From Gnetum montanum (taxonomy: Eukaryota > Streptophyta > Gnetopsida > Gnetales > Gnetaceae): a stretch of DNA of 64,000 nt. Under the pieces are notes generated by a model, which was not told the DNA's origin, made no database searches, and saw only the letters and a program-made list of their open reading frames with translations. Positions 31,763 to 45,200 of this stretch are shown one piece after another (the first letter of the stretch is position 1; the number at the start of each line of letters is the position of its first letter). Position numbers and translations under genes: made by a program. The DNA is taken from the NCBI GenBank assembly GCA_015680685.1, contig MNCI01027046.1, forward strand, positions 1,132,493-1,196,492, given 5' to 3'.

Positions 31763-34098
31763 TGATGAGCTGTGGAGTATCCCAACAGTCTACCATACAA
31801 GGCACGAGTGCCAATGCGTGACTGTATTGTAATCCATGGATGGACAATGTTATTATTTTAGTAATTGAGTTTAAGTTCGAGATCACTCTCTTCCCACCTT
31901 GAGCTAGTGAAGTTCTAGTGTATGGCTTAGCTCTTAATGAGGCATATGATTACTGATGTTGTTTGGCTCTTAGTGCTCCTAAGGGTAGACATGGTGAAAA
32001 TGAATATTAAATCCTAAGTAACAACAATAATATAAATCTATTCTATCTTAGAGTGATGGACATCTGGTTCTAGTTTTCCGTTCATGCCTTGGACTTGTGT
32101 AGTTATCACTGGGGTTAACAAGTTGAATTATTACTAGGCGAACCAAGCAATGTCACTATTAGGTTACCAGATAACCACACTTAGTGTTCAAAACTAGTCC
32201 TATCCATACCGCTTACTAATAAACATGTAAAGTAAAGTACTTCAAAAAGTAAAGTGTTAAGTTAGAAAAATAGTAAAAATTATGCTAAGTGAACAATTAG
32301 AAAACTAAGGAATGCTACAATGATAAATAGCAATCTCGATCTTTATTTCCTTGCATGAACCGTGTCCAAGTACAATCCACCCAAATAAAGACACCGGTCA
32401 ATTGCCAAACATCACATTGCGGGCATTTACTCTATCACTATGTCTATGAAAACAAAGTGCAAGAGTCTACCTAAGGTTGACACTAAAATATTACAAATTG
32501 TGTCCACTTTACTAGGGTTGCACACATCCTGAGACATCGCATCAATGATGAAATGGCATGGATTATGACATTGTATCTACAACATTGTGTTGAGGCCAAC
32601 CTCACCCATGCTAGGCATAGGGCCTTGTTTGAATGAGTTCAATTTATAAAAATAAAAAATAAAATATAAAATTTTAAAATTAAAAAATAGAATGCCATGA
32701 GGTTGCACATGGCCATTGTCCATGTGCTGGTGGGCTTCATTGGCCTGTAAAAAATAGATTTTAAAAGAAAAATAAATTAATACAGAACAAATCATGAGCA
32801 ATAAGACTGCGCTAAAGAGAACATTACCTTCCAAAAAAAAATAATAAAAGGAATGAGGACGGACCAATGTGCATTGAAAAAAAAAAAATATAAACTTAAG
32901 GCTTATTTTGATTTTTTTATTTCAGGTGGCTCACGTTGCAGTTGACGTGGAAAAGGCAGCTTGCGGTTTAGGGTTAGGGTTTTTCTCTCGCCGGGCCACT
33001 ATTTAAAGGGGACGTAGGCTTGTTTCTGGAAAAGAAAAAGGAGGAAAGGAGGGAGATCTAGATGCAGAGGCAGGGTTTCTAGGAGGCGCAGAGAGGGTAG
33101 CACCTATTTTCTTTGAGAGCATCTCTCTCTGTTCCTTGTTTTTCTTTGATTCAGTTGATTAGGTTTTTATCTCTGTTTTGCTGTCTGCGTTTTGAATCTT
33201 GTAATCAATTGCGAAACATGTTTATCGTTCTTTTTAAATCAGGACTTTGAGTAGGATTTTTTGTTCTGATCATCTTGTTCGGATCTTCGCATGAGTAACG
33301 AGGATCTTGACGGTTTACTTTAATTTTCGAGGTTTTCCTCTAATAAGGATTCCGTTTTTGAATTCTGTTTTATCTCAATCTGTGTTTTGATTTTGAACAA
33401 TTTATCCATTTCATGGATCCTTGCAATTTAGCTTTGGTGTATTAGGTGTAATTTGATCGCGGCAACCGTCTATCTACTTTTTTATTTTTTTTATATAAGG
33501 TTATCTTGAATTTGGGTTTTGTGCGTAACTTTATTTTCACGTAAATTGTGTCTTGGTGCTTTATCTTATCTTCCTTTATTTCTACAACACACAGAATTTC
33601 TGTATACTTTGTTTGATTGAATATAAAAGATTAAGCCGGAGGAGGTCGCTGCCATCATAGGTGTAGCTGACACTGAGCAGTGATCAGGGCCTCTTCTCGG
33701 ACGTCTAACCTCTGTCTGGAGACGGTGGTTGAATCTTCCTTCTGTTTAGAGCACCAAATAAATTTTAATTTTAATTTTAATTTTTTTGTCATTTATTTTA
33801 TTTAAAAACCACACAAATATTTAATTTTGATTTTTAATTATTTTACTATGTCTTTCAAGATTTAATAGAATTTTCATAAAATCAAATTTAAGTTTTTAAT
33901 ATTTTGCTTAAAATATTATGATTATTATTATTGTCACATGGCACCCAGCTGAGACTATTCTCGGGTTTCGTACCCATACGGGAGGCATCCTAGGCAATAG
34001 TCTCCTAAAATGAGTTTTCACAGGTGTTGGCGGCGTGTCCAAAATTTACGCATCAACACATTGTTGTTATGATACTGTAGATGCGATATCATATTACA
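31763..34098 (-). repeat. 5' LTR of element H, interrupted by a solo LTR
   Basis: Starts TGATGAGCTGTGG on the plus strand next to the PBS. The left part runs to 32587; after the solo LTR it continues 34064 to about 34098 (GATATCATATTACA). Total about 860 bp. Relatives of this LTR form both arms of the foldback at 52.2-53.6 kb (shared words such as GGTTACCA, CTTACTAATAAACAT and GTATCTACAACA). The right boundary is uncertain by about 10 bp. Confidence 0.65.
32588..34058 (+). repeat. Solo LTR (1471 bp) inserted in the LTR of element H
   Basis: Exact 5-bp duplication CATTG at 32583-32587 and 34059-34063; ends TGTTGA...TCAACA are inverted repeats. Different family from all other LTRs here. On the plus strand it has a promoter-like part: GC-richer sequence, TATTTAAAG at about 32990, then a G/A-rich leader. 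CpG sites are better preserved than in the neighbouring elements, suggesting a younger insertion. No coding sequence. Confidence 0.88.
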
Positions 34099-35280
34099 AT
34101 AAAAATTGGTTTTATCACTTAGGAAGTGTGATAATAGCCTCGAGTTTATTTATCTAAAAGAACAATTAATTCCCTACATACAATATCCTTCTTCTTAGTT
34201 TTAAGAAAAAATATGTAAATAATTTCATCTTGTACATTAATAATCAAGATAAATGATATGATATAACTTATATGAAGATTTCTACAATAAAAAGTCATCA
34301 CTTGAGGTTCAATGCTCATCCTACCCAGGCAATGTCCTAAGAGGGTAAGTGGATGAACAAAAACCTTGTGCTTTGGCTTGAATCCAAATCTTACACTTGA
34401 GAAGTAAGTACCTTACCATTACTCCAAATGACAGCCCCAATGAAGATTTATACCATGTATTCCTAAAATACATATATATATTAATTTATAAGACTTTAAT
34501 GTTGACATCATTAATTAGTTACTTTCTAAAGGCCAATGAGGCATTACATAGTTTGAAAGTCATAGGTTTGATTTCAATAGGTATATTGATTTATAAAATT
34601 GTTATATTTTGCTTAAGTTCTATGAAAGTTGTAGTAGACATATAATCATCTAGTTCATCTTTTTTAAAAAAATTTATTTATTTATTTTTGTTATCTTGGA
34701 GTTTCTACTATTATACTCTAAATCTAAATTTTTATTTTTAATATATTTATTTTTTGAAGTTTGACACCCAAAACTCATCTTAAATTTGCTATTAACGTAA
34801 GCAATGATGAATTAAGCATGATTTATTATACGTTTTGAAAAACAAAGTGCAAGCTATGATGAGTAATATTTCATAGACTCAAGTTTCAATTAAGATACTA
34901 TCACAGCTACGCATTTTTAGAGCTATAGCTATGCATTTTTAGAGCTATAGCTATGCATTTTAGAGCACTAATACATTGTAGAGTAAACAAAACCACTTGT
35001 TATACATTCAACCCCTTGGATTGAAAGCCGGGTGAATTAAGAGGTTTACATAAAACTCACAAAAATGCCAGTTTCTTGGTCATATTTATTCAAAATGACA
35101 AGTGCCCGTCAGAATCACGAGCTAACATAACTTTCGAGCTACTTGACCTTATCCTTAAAAAGGTAACGGTCTCACGAAACATATTTATTATGATAACTTG
35201 CCCTTGCTTTGTATTTTAAAGTTGAGTTAGCACTAGATTGTATAAAGCATATTTATACAATGTTTTCCTCGTTTTAATTC
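34099..35280. other. Intergenic, AT-rich; SINE remnant and a 22-bp tandem repeat
   Basis: No gene supported. About 34290-34430 is a SINE-like remnant (separate entry). 34905-34967 is three copies of a 22-bp unit (AGCTATAGCTATGCATTTTT). 34530-34600 has another weak B-box-like word (AGGTTTGATTTCAAT). Confidence 0.6.
34290..34430 (-). repeat. SINE-like remnant, copy 1
   Basis: On the minus strand it has tRNA-like A-box (GGAGTAATGGTAAGG) and B-box (GGATTCAAGCC) words at about tRNA spacing, followed by a body that matches 48770-48900 (shared GTTTTT.CTCATC.ACT and CAAGCATT.AACCTC patterns). Two separate copies with the same body support a repeat family. Confidence 0.45.
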
Positions 35281-36247
35281 AAAGTTGCACCGCATAAGTG
35301 TTACCGTACGACACGATTCACAAAGATGCTCTACTGTTGGTTTTTGGAAGATTTTTTAGCCTTGACCGAAAGGAAGCTTCCTTGGAGCCTGCGTCTCCTA
35401 AATCAATTTCCGTCGGCAGCGTCCCGGACGCCACAGAAAGTCCCACAAAATGACAAAATTAAAAGCTGTGATTAATTCATGTCCGCCCGACAACTCCCTT
35501 TCACAAGGGCGATGGAGCCGTACCAGAGTCTGCCATAGATGGCGTATTTCGATTAAACAAGTTTGGGCAGGTTTGTGATTTGCAACAATCAACGGTAGCT
35601 CGAGCGCTTGCAAACTAAAATAGAATCGCAAGGATATAATAGAATTGGTAGCGGAAATGTTGGTACAAATTGAAGAGACCTGTTTTATCCGTGACTCTGA
35701 ACTTTTCAAGGGGTAGAAGCAATTCCAAGGCGTGAAGTTTTGAAATTCAGCATTTGCTTCGTCAAATTTTCTGTTTGTCTTCGTCCCGTGGATCATGATT
35801 CAGGTTCTGTGAACTGTGCTGAATGCATTATGGAGTGCTGATCTCCAAGCGAGGCTTGTTGCAGTTTGATTCCGCTCGCTCGTGCTAGGTACAGGCTTTT
35901 CCACGGGAACGTGCTTTATGAGTTGAACTGAGCGCGAAAGTAGCCCGTTCCAGTGAAACTATAGAGTTTATAAACGCGTCTCTCGGTGGACTGAGCTTCT
36001 TGATGTAAGTTCCCCTTGCTCTGATCGATGTACGTAGATTAGCTCTGTGTTGCAAATAAATTGATGTTGATCTTACTTATTGAAGCAGCGTTACTCAGCA
36101 GTTCAATTTACGGTGAGTTTCAAGTGACCGTTGAACATTTAGTTTTGGAGTATGTTGTGGCTTGTTGCTTTTTGCTAGGGCTTCTAGTGCAAAATCGGTT
36201 TCTTTCATGTTTTCCGACTTATTATTGGTTTATGTGATATGCAGAAT
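35281..36247 (+). promoter_or_regulatory. Lipase gene promoter and 5' UTR with a probable leader intron
   Basis: GC and CpG content rise here relative to the flanking AT-rich sequence, as in an unmethylated plant promoter. A TATA-like TTATAAAC lies at 35968-35975, but it is too close to the donor to be certain. A strong donor GTAAGT at 36005 and an acceptor (GATATGCAG) ending at 36244, three bases before the ATG, predict a 240-bp 5' UTR intron (36005-36244). The start of transcription is not fixed by sequence alone. Confidence 0.45.
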
Positions 36248-39200
36248 ATGGATCTTACACGAAAATGGCAACTTAGCTGTTGCTTGGCTCTGCTGATTAG
36301 CTGTATGGTTTTACCTTGTGAAGGAAGAGGTATTTGCTTCATTTAAGTTAGTTTTCTTATCGTACTTTTCTCTACTTAGGTCTGTTAAGTGATTGGAGAG
36401 ATGTTCTTTTCATACTTTGTTGTTTTAAACAAAAATGACCGTTTCTTGCGAGGAATGGGCTTTAGCATAGCGTTGAATTCAGATTACATTTTGATGTAAT
36501 GTGTGGCGAGAGAGACAGAGACCTAAGACCTAGTATAATCGGGCCTTACACACACAGCGAGAGAGAGAGAGAGAGAGACTGGCTGCTGCAATTTGTTACC
36601 AGTGATATTGTCTTCCCTACATTATTGCTCCAATGCTATTTACTCATCATTGCAAGTCATGGATAACAGCGGTTTTTCCCTACATTATTGCTCCAATGTT
36701 ATTTCCTCATCATTGCAAGTCACGGATAACAGCGGCTTTTCTTTTTATATCATCAAGAATCTCAAGAAAACTAGGAGAGAAGGCAAGATCAAACTGCTTA
36801 AATACATTTATTTTGACTCTGCTTTGAAAAACTCTGGTTGCTGTAATTTGCTAGCAGGGATATTGTCTCCCCTGCATTATTGCTTCACATCAATGGAGTG
36901 GTAACAATCAACACCGTTATTTGCTTTTTGTTGCAAGTCGCAGCAGCAATAACAGCTGCGATAGCTTCTGTTTTTTTTTTTATCAGATGCTTATTCTCCC
37001 AAGTTGTTGGCAATTGATACGCAGCAATAGCTGCAAATTTTCACTTAAAGCTGAAAATAACATCCAAATTTGATTTGCATGAGATGAAATTTGGTGTACA
37101 AAGACCAGAGCAACTGTGAATAGCAAGTTAGAAATGCAGTGGCATGAAATTCTTTAACAAGCATGAAGAGATTTCATGGGAGCAACATAGAATTGAAGCA
37201 CATAGGCTGTGAAACCCTTATTCATCTATTTCCTGGCTACAGTGAGCTTATATATGCTTTCTAAGTGCTCAAATCTCCATGGACATAGCTTAGAATTTAG
37301 AGACATAAGGATTCCAAGCATGAGGTGGCTTGAATCCACTCAGTTGAATCAAGATTCATAACAAATTTCTGACATATGAATAAAACCTTATTATAATAAA
37401 TCAAACTTTAAAAGATCAATTTCTGAACTTGTAAATCTCTCCAAAATAGTCATCATCAACTTCAAACACAATATGAAATTGGAAGGAAAAATTAACAAGA
37501 ACAAACTAGATATACATCACATGCATCCAACAAGTAGCTAAAACATTTCATCAAACATATTCTATGCATGTTCTACATACATATCCTTAAACCAAATTTA
37601 TACGTGTGATTGAAGTGCATCTTTTCTAAGAAATCAGAGCTGTAATAAGGACTATTCTTATGCAAATTCTCCATCATTCTTCTTGAGATATCTGTGAGAA
37701 CTTTGTGAGGGTTGCAAGGCTTTGGGAGATGTGAAATTGTGAGACATGTTATGATTGAGATTTGAGATTTTGTGAGGCTATTTGCCTGCAAACTATGACG
37801 ACTTTTTTATAGGAGAGCTTTGAGAGCATTATGAAATCAAAATTGGAAGAGGGTTTGTGAGACTTTAGGTGAACAGCATGATAGAACAGACGAGAGCTTC
37901 AAAGTGATAAAAGAGAGAATTTGAGAGAAGAAAGAAAAGCTTCACAAAGCTCATGATTGCAAATTTACACTATTGCTCCTTTAAACCCTTCTTGTTTACA
38001 AATGAGGTTGGAGACCTCTATTTATAGCTTGAGTGAGGGGTCTTGCCCCTTCTTAATGTTAAATTAATTCCCTCCTTTTTCAAAAATGGTCTTTTCACTT
38101 TATTCTTTGCAGTTGTTCTTATGGTCCTTTTACTTTCTTTTTAACCAATACAATGTAAAAATCACTTATAAAACTTCGACAAAATTTGGGCAATGCCCTA
38201 AAGGCTGATAGTCCCTTCTTCAATAACAATTTGGATATGTTTTTTGATGGCTTGTTAAAAATGCTTCAGTCCTTGGATCCATGGGGGATTGGCCTCTGCT
38301 TTGAGAACATTAGAAATTTGAAAATCTAGCATTATTGCCGGTTATTTCCTGAATCAATTGTATGCAACAGCTGTTGGCACTAGATGTTGCTGGAATCTGC
38401 TGCTAACAAAAGGTTGGCTTCCTGTTAAAAAAATACATTATCACTTCTCTTTGCCTGGATCTACTTTTAGTGATATCATTTCCCTTGCTTTGATTAAAGT
38501 TATCGTGGTCATATTGCTGAACATTGATCCCAGAGTAATGAGCAATAATGTTATACCCTGTTGCTGGATATCGTGGTAGCGGTAACAGTCAAGTAGTCTG
38601 TGTTTTGTGTAGGTGTTTACCACACCAAGTTGCTAGCAGGTGACATGTATAGTGATAGTTGCAAATTTTCATTTCTTGAATACAAAGCTAACATGATTCT
38701 CATTTGCAGAACATGAAATTTGGAATATAGAAGCTAGGGCAACTATGAATAATATCCAACAAACAGAGAGGCATACAATTTTCTAACATGCATGGACAAA
38801 TTATATGAAGGCACCTTGAGATTGAAATGAAAGAGTGATGAAACCCAGACTCATCTATTTCTCCACAACATTGAGCTCATACCTACTTATTAAGGGCCAC
38901 ATCTACATGAAAAATAGCATAGAATTTATGCGCACAAGGATTCCAATGGTTTGAATACACTCAGTTAATGCTAGATTCTTGAGAAATTTCTGTGGTATGA
39001 ATGAAAGGCCATTTCAATGGTGCATACATAAAGAGTTCTGGCCATAAACTTCCAAGTCTATTTATGCTCTTCATCATAAGCACTAAATTCATTATAAATT
39101 CGGGAGAAAAATAACAAGAAGAACAAACTAGATCTGGATATACACCACTAACATCCAAGAACTAGCTAAAAAGCATTTCATTAAACACATTTGTACAAAC

Positions 39201-42200
39201 ATCTCAAAACATAATTCTTATGACAAGATAAAGGGCATTATTAGAGTGCATCCTTCTAAGAGTCAAAGCTGAAATAGCAAGCATTCTTAGATAGTAATTT
39301 TCCATAGGTCTTGTTGAGATTAAATGTGAGGGTTCGTGAGATGCAAGATTGTGAGACATTTTGTGATTGAGATTGAGATTTTGTGAGGGTATCTGATTAG
39401 AAACTCAGAGGGATTTTCAATGGGAGAGCATTGTGAGGATTATGTAATCAAAATTGAGATAGGATTTGTGAGAATTTAGTTCAAGCAGCCTGCTCGAATT
39501 GAGGAGAGCTTCAAAGGGATTGAAAAAGGATTTTGAAAAAAGAAAGCTACTTCATTGCTCCTTCTAAGTGGTGTATAACATGAGGTTAGAGGCCTCTACT
39601 TATAGCTTGATTGGGTGGTCTTGCCCCTTCTTTATGTTGAGTTAATCTCCTTTCCTTTTTCAAAATTTCTCTCTAATTTTATTCTCTTCCCATCATTCCT
39701 ATGGTTCTGTACTTCATTCCTAATCACATAAACATAGATATCATTGATAAAACATGGATAAAGTTTGTGTGTTGTGTTAAAAGCTGACAATCCCTTCTTC
39801 AATGCCAAAATTTTGGAGATGTATGAGGGCCTGTTGAAAATGTTTGATGCTGCAACTTGCCTTGATGCATCTTGTCTTGATTTTGATGATGCCTTTGAAG
39901 TTATGTTGATATTGATGTTGATATGGCTTCCTTCTTGAGTGTTGAATTTTTGAAACGTAAGTTGAGATTGAAAGTTGATGTGGCTTCCTCCTTGAAGTGT
40001 CAATCCTTAAAATTTTAGATAATGATGGTTGATTTTCTTGGCTTTGATTGCTGCTCTCCTTGATTTTGATAACTGCTCCTTTATTTGAGGTTTGAATTTT
40101 TGAAAAAATTTGATGCTCCTTGAATTTGAGATTGAGACTTTAGCAAATTATTTGTGAGTTGCGACAGTGTTGAACCTTTCTTGTGATAACGGGGCTAATT
40201 TTGAGGGATGAAAGGGCTTGAGAAATATGTTGCATTTCCAATTTTTATATTTTTTATAAAAAAATTTGTGGCCTTTTTTCTTTGTTATGGTTGTCCATTT
40301 TGTCCCACAGATACCAATTTTCATTGTTGGCTTGAATTCTATTTTTGAGTGTGTTTTGTGAGAGATTTTATCTTATGGCTTCCCTCAGCCATCTTGGACC
40401 GTGGTCATTTCCTGGCCATTGTTGTCTCTACAGACTTTTGGCTCTCTGGGCTACATGGTGTGCCTTCTTCAGGTCACACGTACATGCCTCTTTGGGTATT
40501 TTAGTTTTAGTAGAAATATTGGTGAGATGATTTTCTTTTGATTTTTGGACGACTTGGCCATCGTGTGACATTCCATAATGTGACATTAGTTTTTGTGAGA
40601 ATTTGTGAGACAGAAGCCATCTTAGTATGGCTTACAACAAATGAACAGGCCTTTGAATGTGGCACCGTTGACTGCTAGTGCCATTCATTTTGACTCATCA
40701 CAAATTCATCAATGACATTTTGGACTTGGACTTTGGCGGCTTGATGTATAAACGAACTGAGAAATGGTTGAGAGATGCAGATTTGAGATATAGGATTGAT
40801 GCCTTTCACTGAATCTCATAAGAAAGAATGCCTTAATATGCATTTCATTGTTCATCTTGCCCTGTCTCCTAGCTTCTTGATTTTTGAGAATTATCATCAT
40901 CAATACAGAATAGTTTCTCTTTTTCAGCGTACTTTTTTACTCTTTTCAGGATTTTTCTTATAACTGCTTTTACCCAACCACGGTAGCCCTTTCATTCCTT
41001 AGTTTAAACCCATGTTCCGTAACCATTGGCCTTGGATGATTGCATGTTTTGCATATTATGATTATTTTTATAGAGCAGTCTTATGACATGCCCTGTTTCT
41101 TTTCTAGCTTATATAATTCTATCTAGATTTAGGTACAACTTATATGGATATTAAGTTTTCATTGCTATTTGCCTATTTTTATTGTTACAGTGCATTTTTC
41201 TCTCTGCAGATCATGGATTCAAATCCCATCTGTGCCAATGGAGCACATAGTAAAACTAAATGTTCATGTTAACTTTTGGCAGTTCAACTGGCTGCAAAGT
41301 ATTGTTGAATCCAAACAAAATTCTATGTTGAGAAGCTTTCCTTTTGTCTGCTTGTTCAGTACAGTAAGCCTTCATTCAAAACCATTCGTGTGACTTTGTG
41401 GCATCCTAAGAAAGATATGCTTAGCTTGGTTTTAGGTAAGGTAGGCAACCTTAAAAGTATTACCAGGTCCAAGTAGATCATGGATTGAAATTGCCGGGAT
41501 ACAGGCCTATACTGGGATTTTTCACACAGATTCTGGCATGGGCATTTTGTCATTTTATGTAAAATATACGAAAAACACTTAACACTTGCCGTTTTTGGCA
41601 TTTTATATTACAATTGTTTGGTTTATCGGAAACTAATGTTCCTGTATTTTTGATGCAGCACTGAAAGCAGGATTTGTTAATTATAAACATCATGAGCATT
41701 ATAACCGCAAACTTGCAATTACTTTGGCACAATATGCATCTGCGGTAAACTTTACTTCAGGAATCTTTCTATTAGTTTACCCTGCTTTCTTTTTCTTATG
41801 AATATAAGACACTTTATTCTTTCTGTTGGGTGCAAATCAATTCAAGTGTCATTGCATTGATATTATGTGGATGGAACTCATAAAATATTTGCTAAAATGT
41901 TTGGAGAATATTTCTTTAATCTTAGGTGTATTTGAGTGATTTGGATGCTCTTATTTCTTGGAGTTGTTCCAGATGCAATGGCTTAACAAAGGTATCATTT
42001 ATGTAGAAACCATGCCGTACTTTGTGGTAACTTTTATGATTAGATGATGATGCTCACATGTACTATAAATTTCTACGTATTTTTAACACATTGTTACTTT
42101 ATTGGGTTTTCATTTGATGCAACAGAGCTTTATGATTGCAGAACTGATAGTCGATGTACAAAATTGCTTACAGGTAAGTTTAGTATCATTGGTCATCATT

Positions 42201-45200
42201 GGAATGCTGTCAAATGCATATATATTCAGATTTTATGTTTAGATATCCAACTCAAATCAGTTTAAATTCATCTTTGAGCAGTGAGCATTCCTATCAGCCA
42301 TTACCATTCTTGATTTCACAATCTGGAACTAGACTATGTCAATGCTTCATTTTTTTTCTTTTGTGAATAATGTCATTTTGAATCTGGGAGGTTATAGATG
42401 GTGAAATTATCGATAAATTTGACTTTCATGATTCTATTTGCTGAAATTTAGTTCAAAAATGCAAGTTTGTATTTTAGTTCAAGTTGTACTTCTATTATGA
42501 CCTTATATTCAGAAAGCCTTATCCATCTTTGAGCAGTGAACATTTCCATCAGCCATTTCTGTTCCTGATTTCACAATCTGGAACTAGACTGTCAATGCTT
42601 CATTTTTTTCTTTTGTGAATATTGTCATTTTGAATCTGGGAGGTTATAGATGGTGAAATTATTGATAAATTTTTGTCTTTTCCTGAGGCTATTTGCTGAA
42701 ATTTATTTCAAAAATGTAAATTTGTATTTTTGTTCTAATTGTACATCTCTTATGATTTTATATTTAGCAAAGCTTATCATGTAGGGGCTCTCACAAATCA
42801 TAAAATCAGGACTGACTAGATTAACCTGCAGGCATTTGTTGGTGTGGACAAAAATCTTGGTGCCATAGTTATTGCCTTTCGAGGCACACAAGAAAACAGG
42901 TAAGAACTGGAAGATGATAGGAACATGTGTGATTCATATTTCTTGATGATCACATGCAAAACAGTTAACTGGTGGTTATTCAAGTCCAAGGGATGGACTT
43001 CCTAGTTTATGCTCTGGTCCATGGAAGTTTTAGATTTCTTATGACATGTGCTTAACAGAGTTTCTTACCTCTATTATGACAAAAACTGTGCCGTCATTTT
43101 TTGTAAGATTGATCGCTCTTTTACTTTAGTTCTTCTTTGGAACTCCAAATTCATGCTAAGCTAAGGCATCTTTTTTTAATTCTCATATTTTTTTAAAAAA
43201 AGAATGGATGAAAGATAAGGTGTTTATAAAACTACTCTTTAAAATCATTATCTATGTAGAATCACATACAAAACAGTAGATTTTCTTTTGGAAGTATATC
43301 TTTCTGATGGTCTGGAAGTGCATTTGAACTTACACCATTGACGGTAACTTTTTACATCGACTTTTCAAGAAAAGTTTTGAAATCAAAGTCTTGGTAATGC
43401 TTAAAAATCAATATATTGACAAACTGAACCATATATGATGTCTCAGCATGGCATTTTATAAGCACAGAAAAAGGCACTGCTATGTTTGAAAATGTCCACC
43501 TTAATCAGCCCACGCTCTTTTGTTCACTTTACCAGTCTATCTAAAGCTCAAAACCTTTATCTTGAAAAGAATAAAAATAAATCATTTTGGACATACTCTC
43601 AATTACCAAGCATATCATGTTGAAAAAAATCATCATTGTCGTAGCCTTGTCTTAACAAAATGGGGTTGACTAATATTACGTTGAAAATAGTTGACAATAA
43701 TCAAGAAGCTAATGATCTTCATTGATCCATGAAAGTTCAGATGTTGTATCTACTAGTACATGCACAAAGGAAACATGTTATGGTTCCCAAATTATGTTTA
43801 TTTTGAATTATGAAGTTGGACAACTAAAATCTTGAGCACATGACCAATTAAGACACAAATACAGCCAGTGTTTTCCAAATTTTTTGACCAAACATTTTAA
43901 AATGCATCGCAAACCCTTTACAATCGCTTAGCGTCATAGACAAAATACATGGCATCAATGAAAATGAAACGTTCACGGAATATTTTCATTTTTCAAAATA
44001 TTGGCTTAATAGCTAAGTGATTCAATCTAATAGAGATTCACGCAATGTTGCTTTCTGGCAGTATTCTTAACTGGATAGATGATTTATTATTTAAGCTGCT
44101 GGATCTCGATTCTGAGCGCATGCCTGGAGCTAGGGTGAGCAATTTGGAATTTTTAAAAAAGTTTTGAATCCAATAATATCAACTTATAAATGATATGTTT
44201 TTGACAGCATTTCTAATTTGCCATTGCAGGTGCATCGGGGGTTTTATTATGCTTACCATAACACATTATTGCGTCCTCAAATTTTGAAAGCAGTTCATAG
44301 AATTCATAAAATAAATAATAGTCTACCAATCATGGTTACAGGACATTCAATGGGTGGAGCAATGGCCGCTTTCTGTGCACTTGACCTTAAGGTAACGAAT
44401 TATATCAACTTTGTAATTGCCTACTTATAGTTGCTTATTTGAGCCTACTCCCAGCAGCGGGTCATTTATAACCTTTTCCTTTTCAATAACATTTGCAAAT
44501 TGTTTATCGTTGTGGGTAGCTTTGGAACTAGAATACGATAGGCATAATGCTAACCTATTTTTTAACATCGTTATAATTTCTTATACCTGTTCAAGAAAAG
44601 GCTACAATTGAAAACTAAATTTATCAGCTGGTATGCTAACCAATTTAATAATAGATATGTTATTAAAATGTCATTATTGAATATTGATGCATTGTAATAT
44701 TTTATTGGAATGATTTATTTTGGCTGGTTTTCTAATGTGCAATGATATTAATCTTGGAGCCTTTAATTCCAGCTATATGATAGGCTGACCATTAAGATAA
44801 GCAAAGGGATTTGAGGATCATTTACTATGGCCAGCTGTCTACTTGATTCCATATCCCTGAATGTATATTTTTACCATGCTCTCAGTTAGCATGTGTCTCA
44901 GCATACATCTTGGAATTGAACCTGTGACTTGCATACCACAAATCATATGCTCTAACCAAGTGAGCAATGCCTCACTGACATTGATGTGATTAAACGTGAA
45001 GAGAAGGAACCTTGGAATCATAACGTATTTACTGATTTTGTAAAAACTAATAGTGTTAATTTTCATAGTGGTTTTGTAATTCTGTATACTATATGCAATG
45101 AAGTTAGCTGGATTAATTGGTTCTAGGCAAGACATTATTTTCAAACATATTGATTCCTTTGTTCTTGCTTCTGTATATGACACTACATAAACTTGGTTAC

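Larger units (their letters stand above)
1..34098 (-). mobile_element. Element H: outermost Ty3/gypsy-like LTR retrotransposon, left end outside window, heavily interrupted
   Basis: Minus-strand LTR retrotransposon. Seen in order along the element: 5' LTR (31763-34098, itself interrupted), primer-binding site (31745-31762), gag N-terminus (30724-31616), gag C-terminus (about 1380-2410) and a protease-like segment (97-435). RT, RNase H, integrase and the 3' LTR would lie to the left of the window. Gag is cut at 2410/30719 by element A; the 5-bp words on the two sides of that insertion are TTCAA and TTCAT, and the gag reading resumes across them. Assignment to Ty3/gypsy rests on the gag and protease style and on the PBS type, because no RT of H is visible. 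Confidence 0.75.
36330..41658 (+). other. Lipase intron 1 (5329 bp) with internal repeats
   Basis: Phase-1 intron, GTATTTG...TGATGCAG. Contents: a CA/GA microsatellite (about 36548-36578), two 63-bp tandem units beginning TCCCTACATTATTGCTCC (36614-36738), and two diverged ~1-kb direct repeats (about 37000-38060 and 38640-39640). No alternative coding exon is convincing; the plus-strand block ATGGATTCAAATCCCATCTG at 41214 ends in a stop in the exon frame. Confidence 0.85.

Noticed and set aside
32588-34058. Promoter and 5' UTR of a separate protein-coding gene
   Set aside because: The TATA word and G/A-rich leader look gene-like, but exact CATTG duplications and TGTTGA/TCAACA ends define the whole stretch as an LTR, and no coding sequence follows.
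35398-35796. 132-codon ORF on the minus strand upstream of the lipase gene
   Set aside because: No recognisable domain, no splice or promoter context, and it lies in the CpG-rich lipase promoter/5' region where stop codons are rarer by composition.
41210-41393. Possible additional lipase exon at 41214 (after TCTCTGCAG)
   Set aside because: In the phase set by exon 1 it meets a TAG after 13 codons, whereas joining exon 1 directly to 41659 keeps frame and gives family-typical sequence.
44911-44958. True tRNA gene in lipase intron 7
   Set aside because: A- and B-boxes are present but acceptor, D and anticodon stems do not form; a SINE head explains it better.
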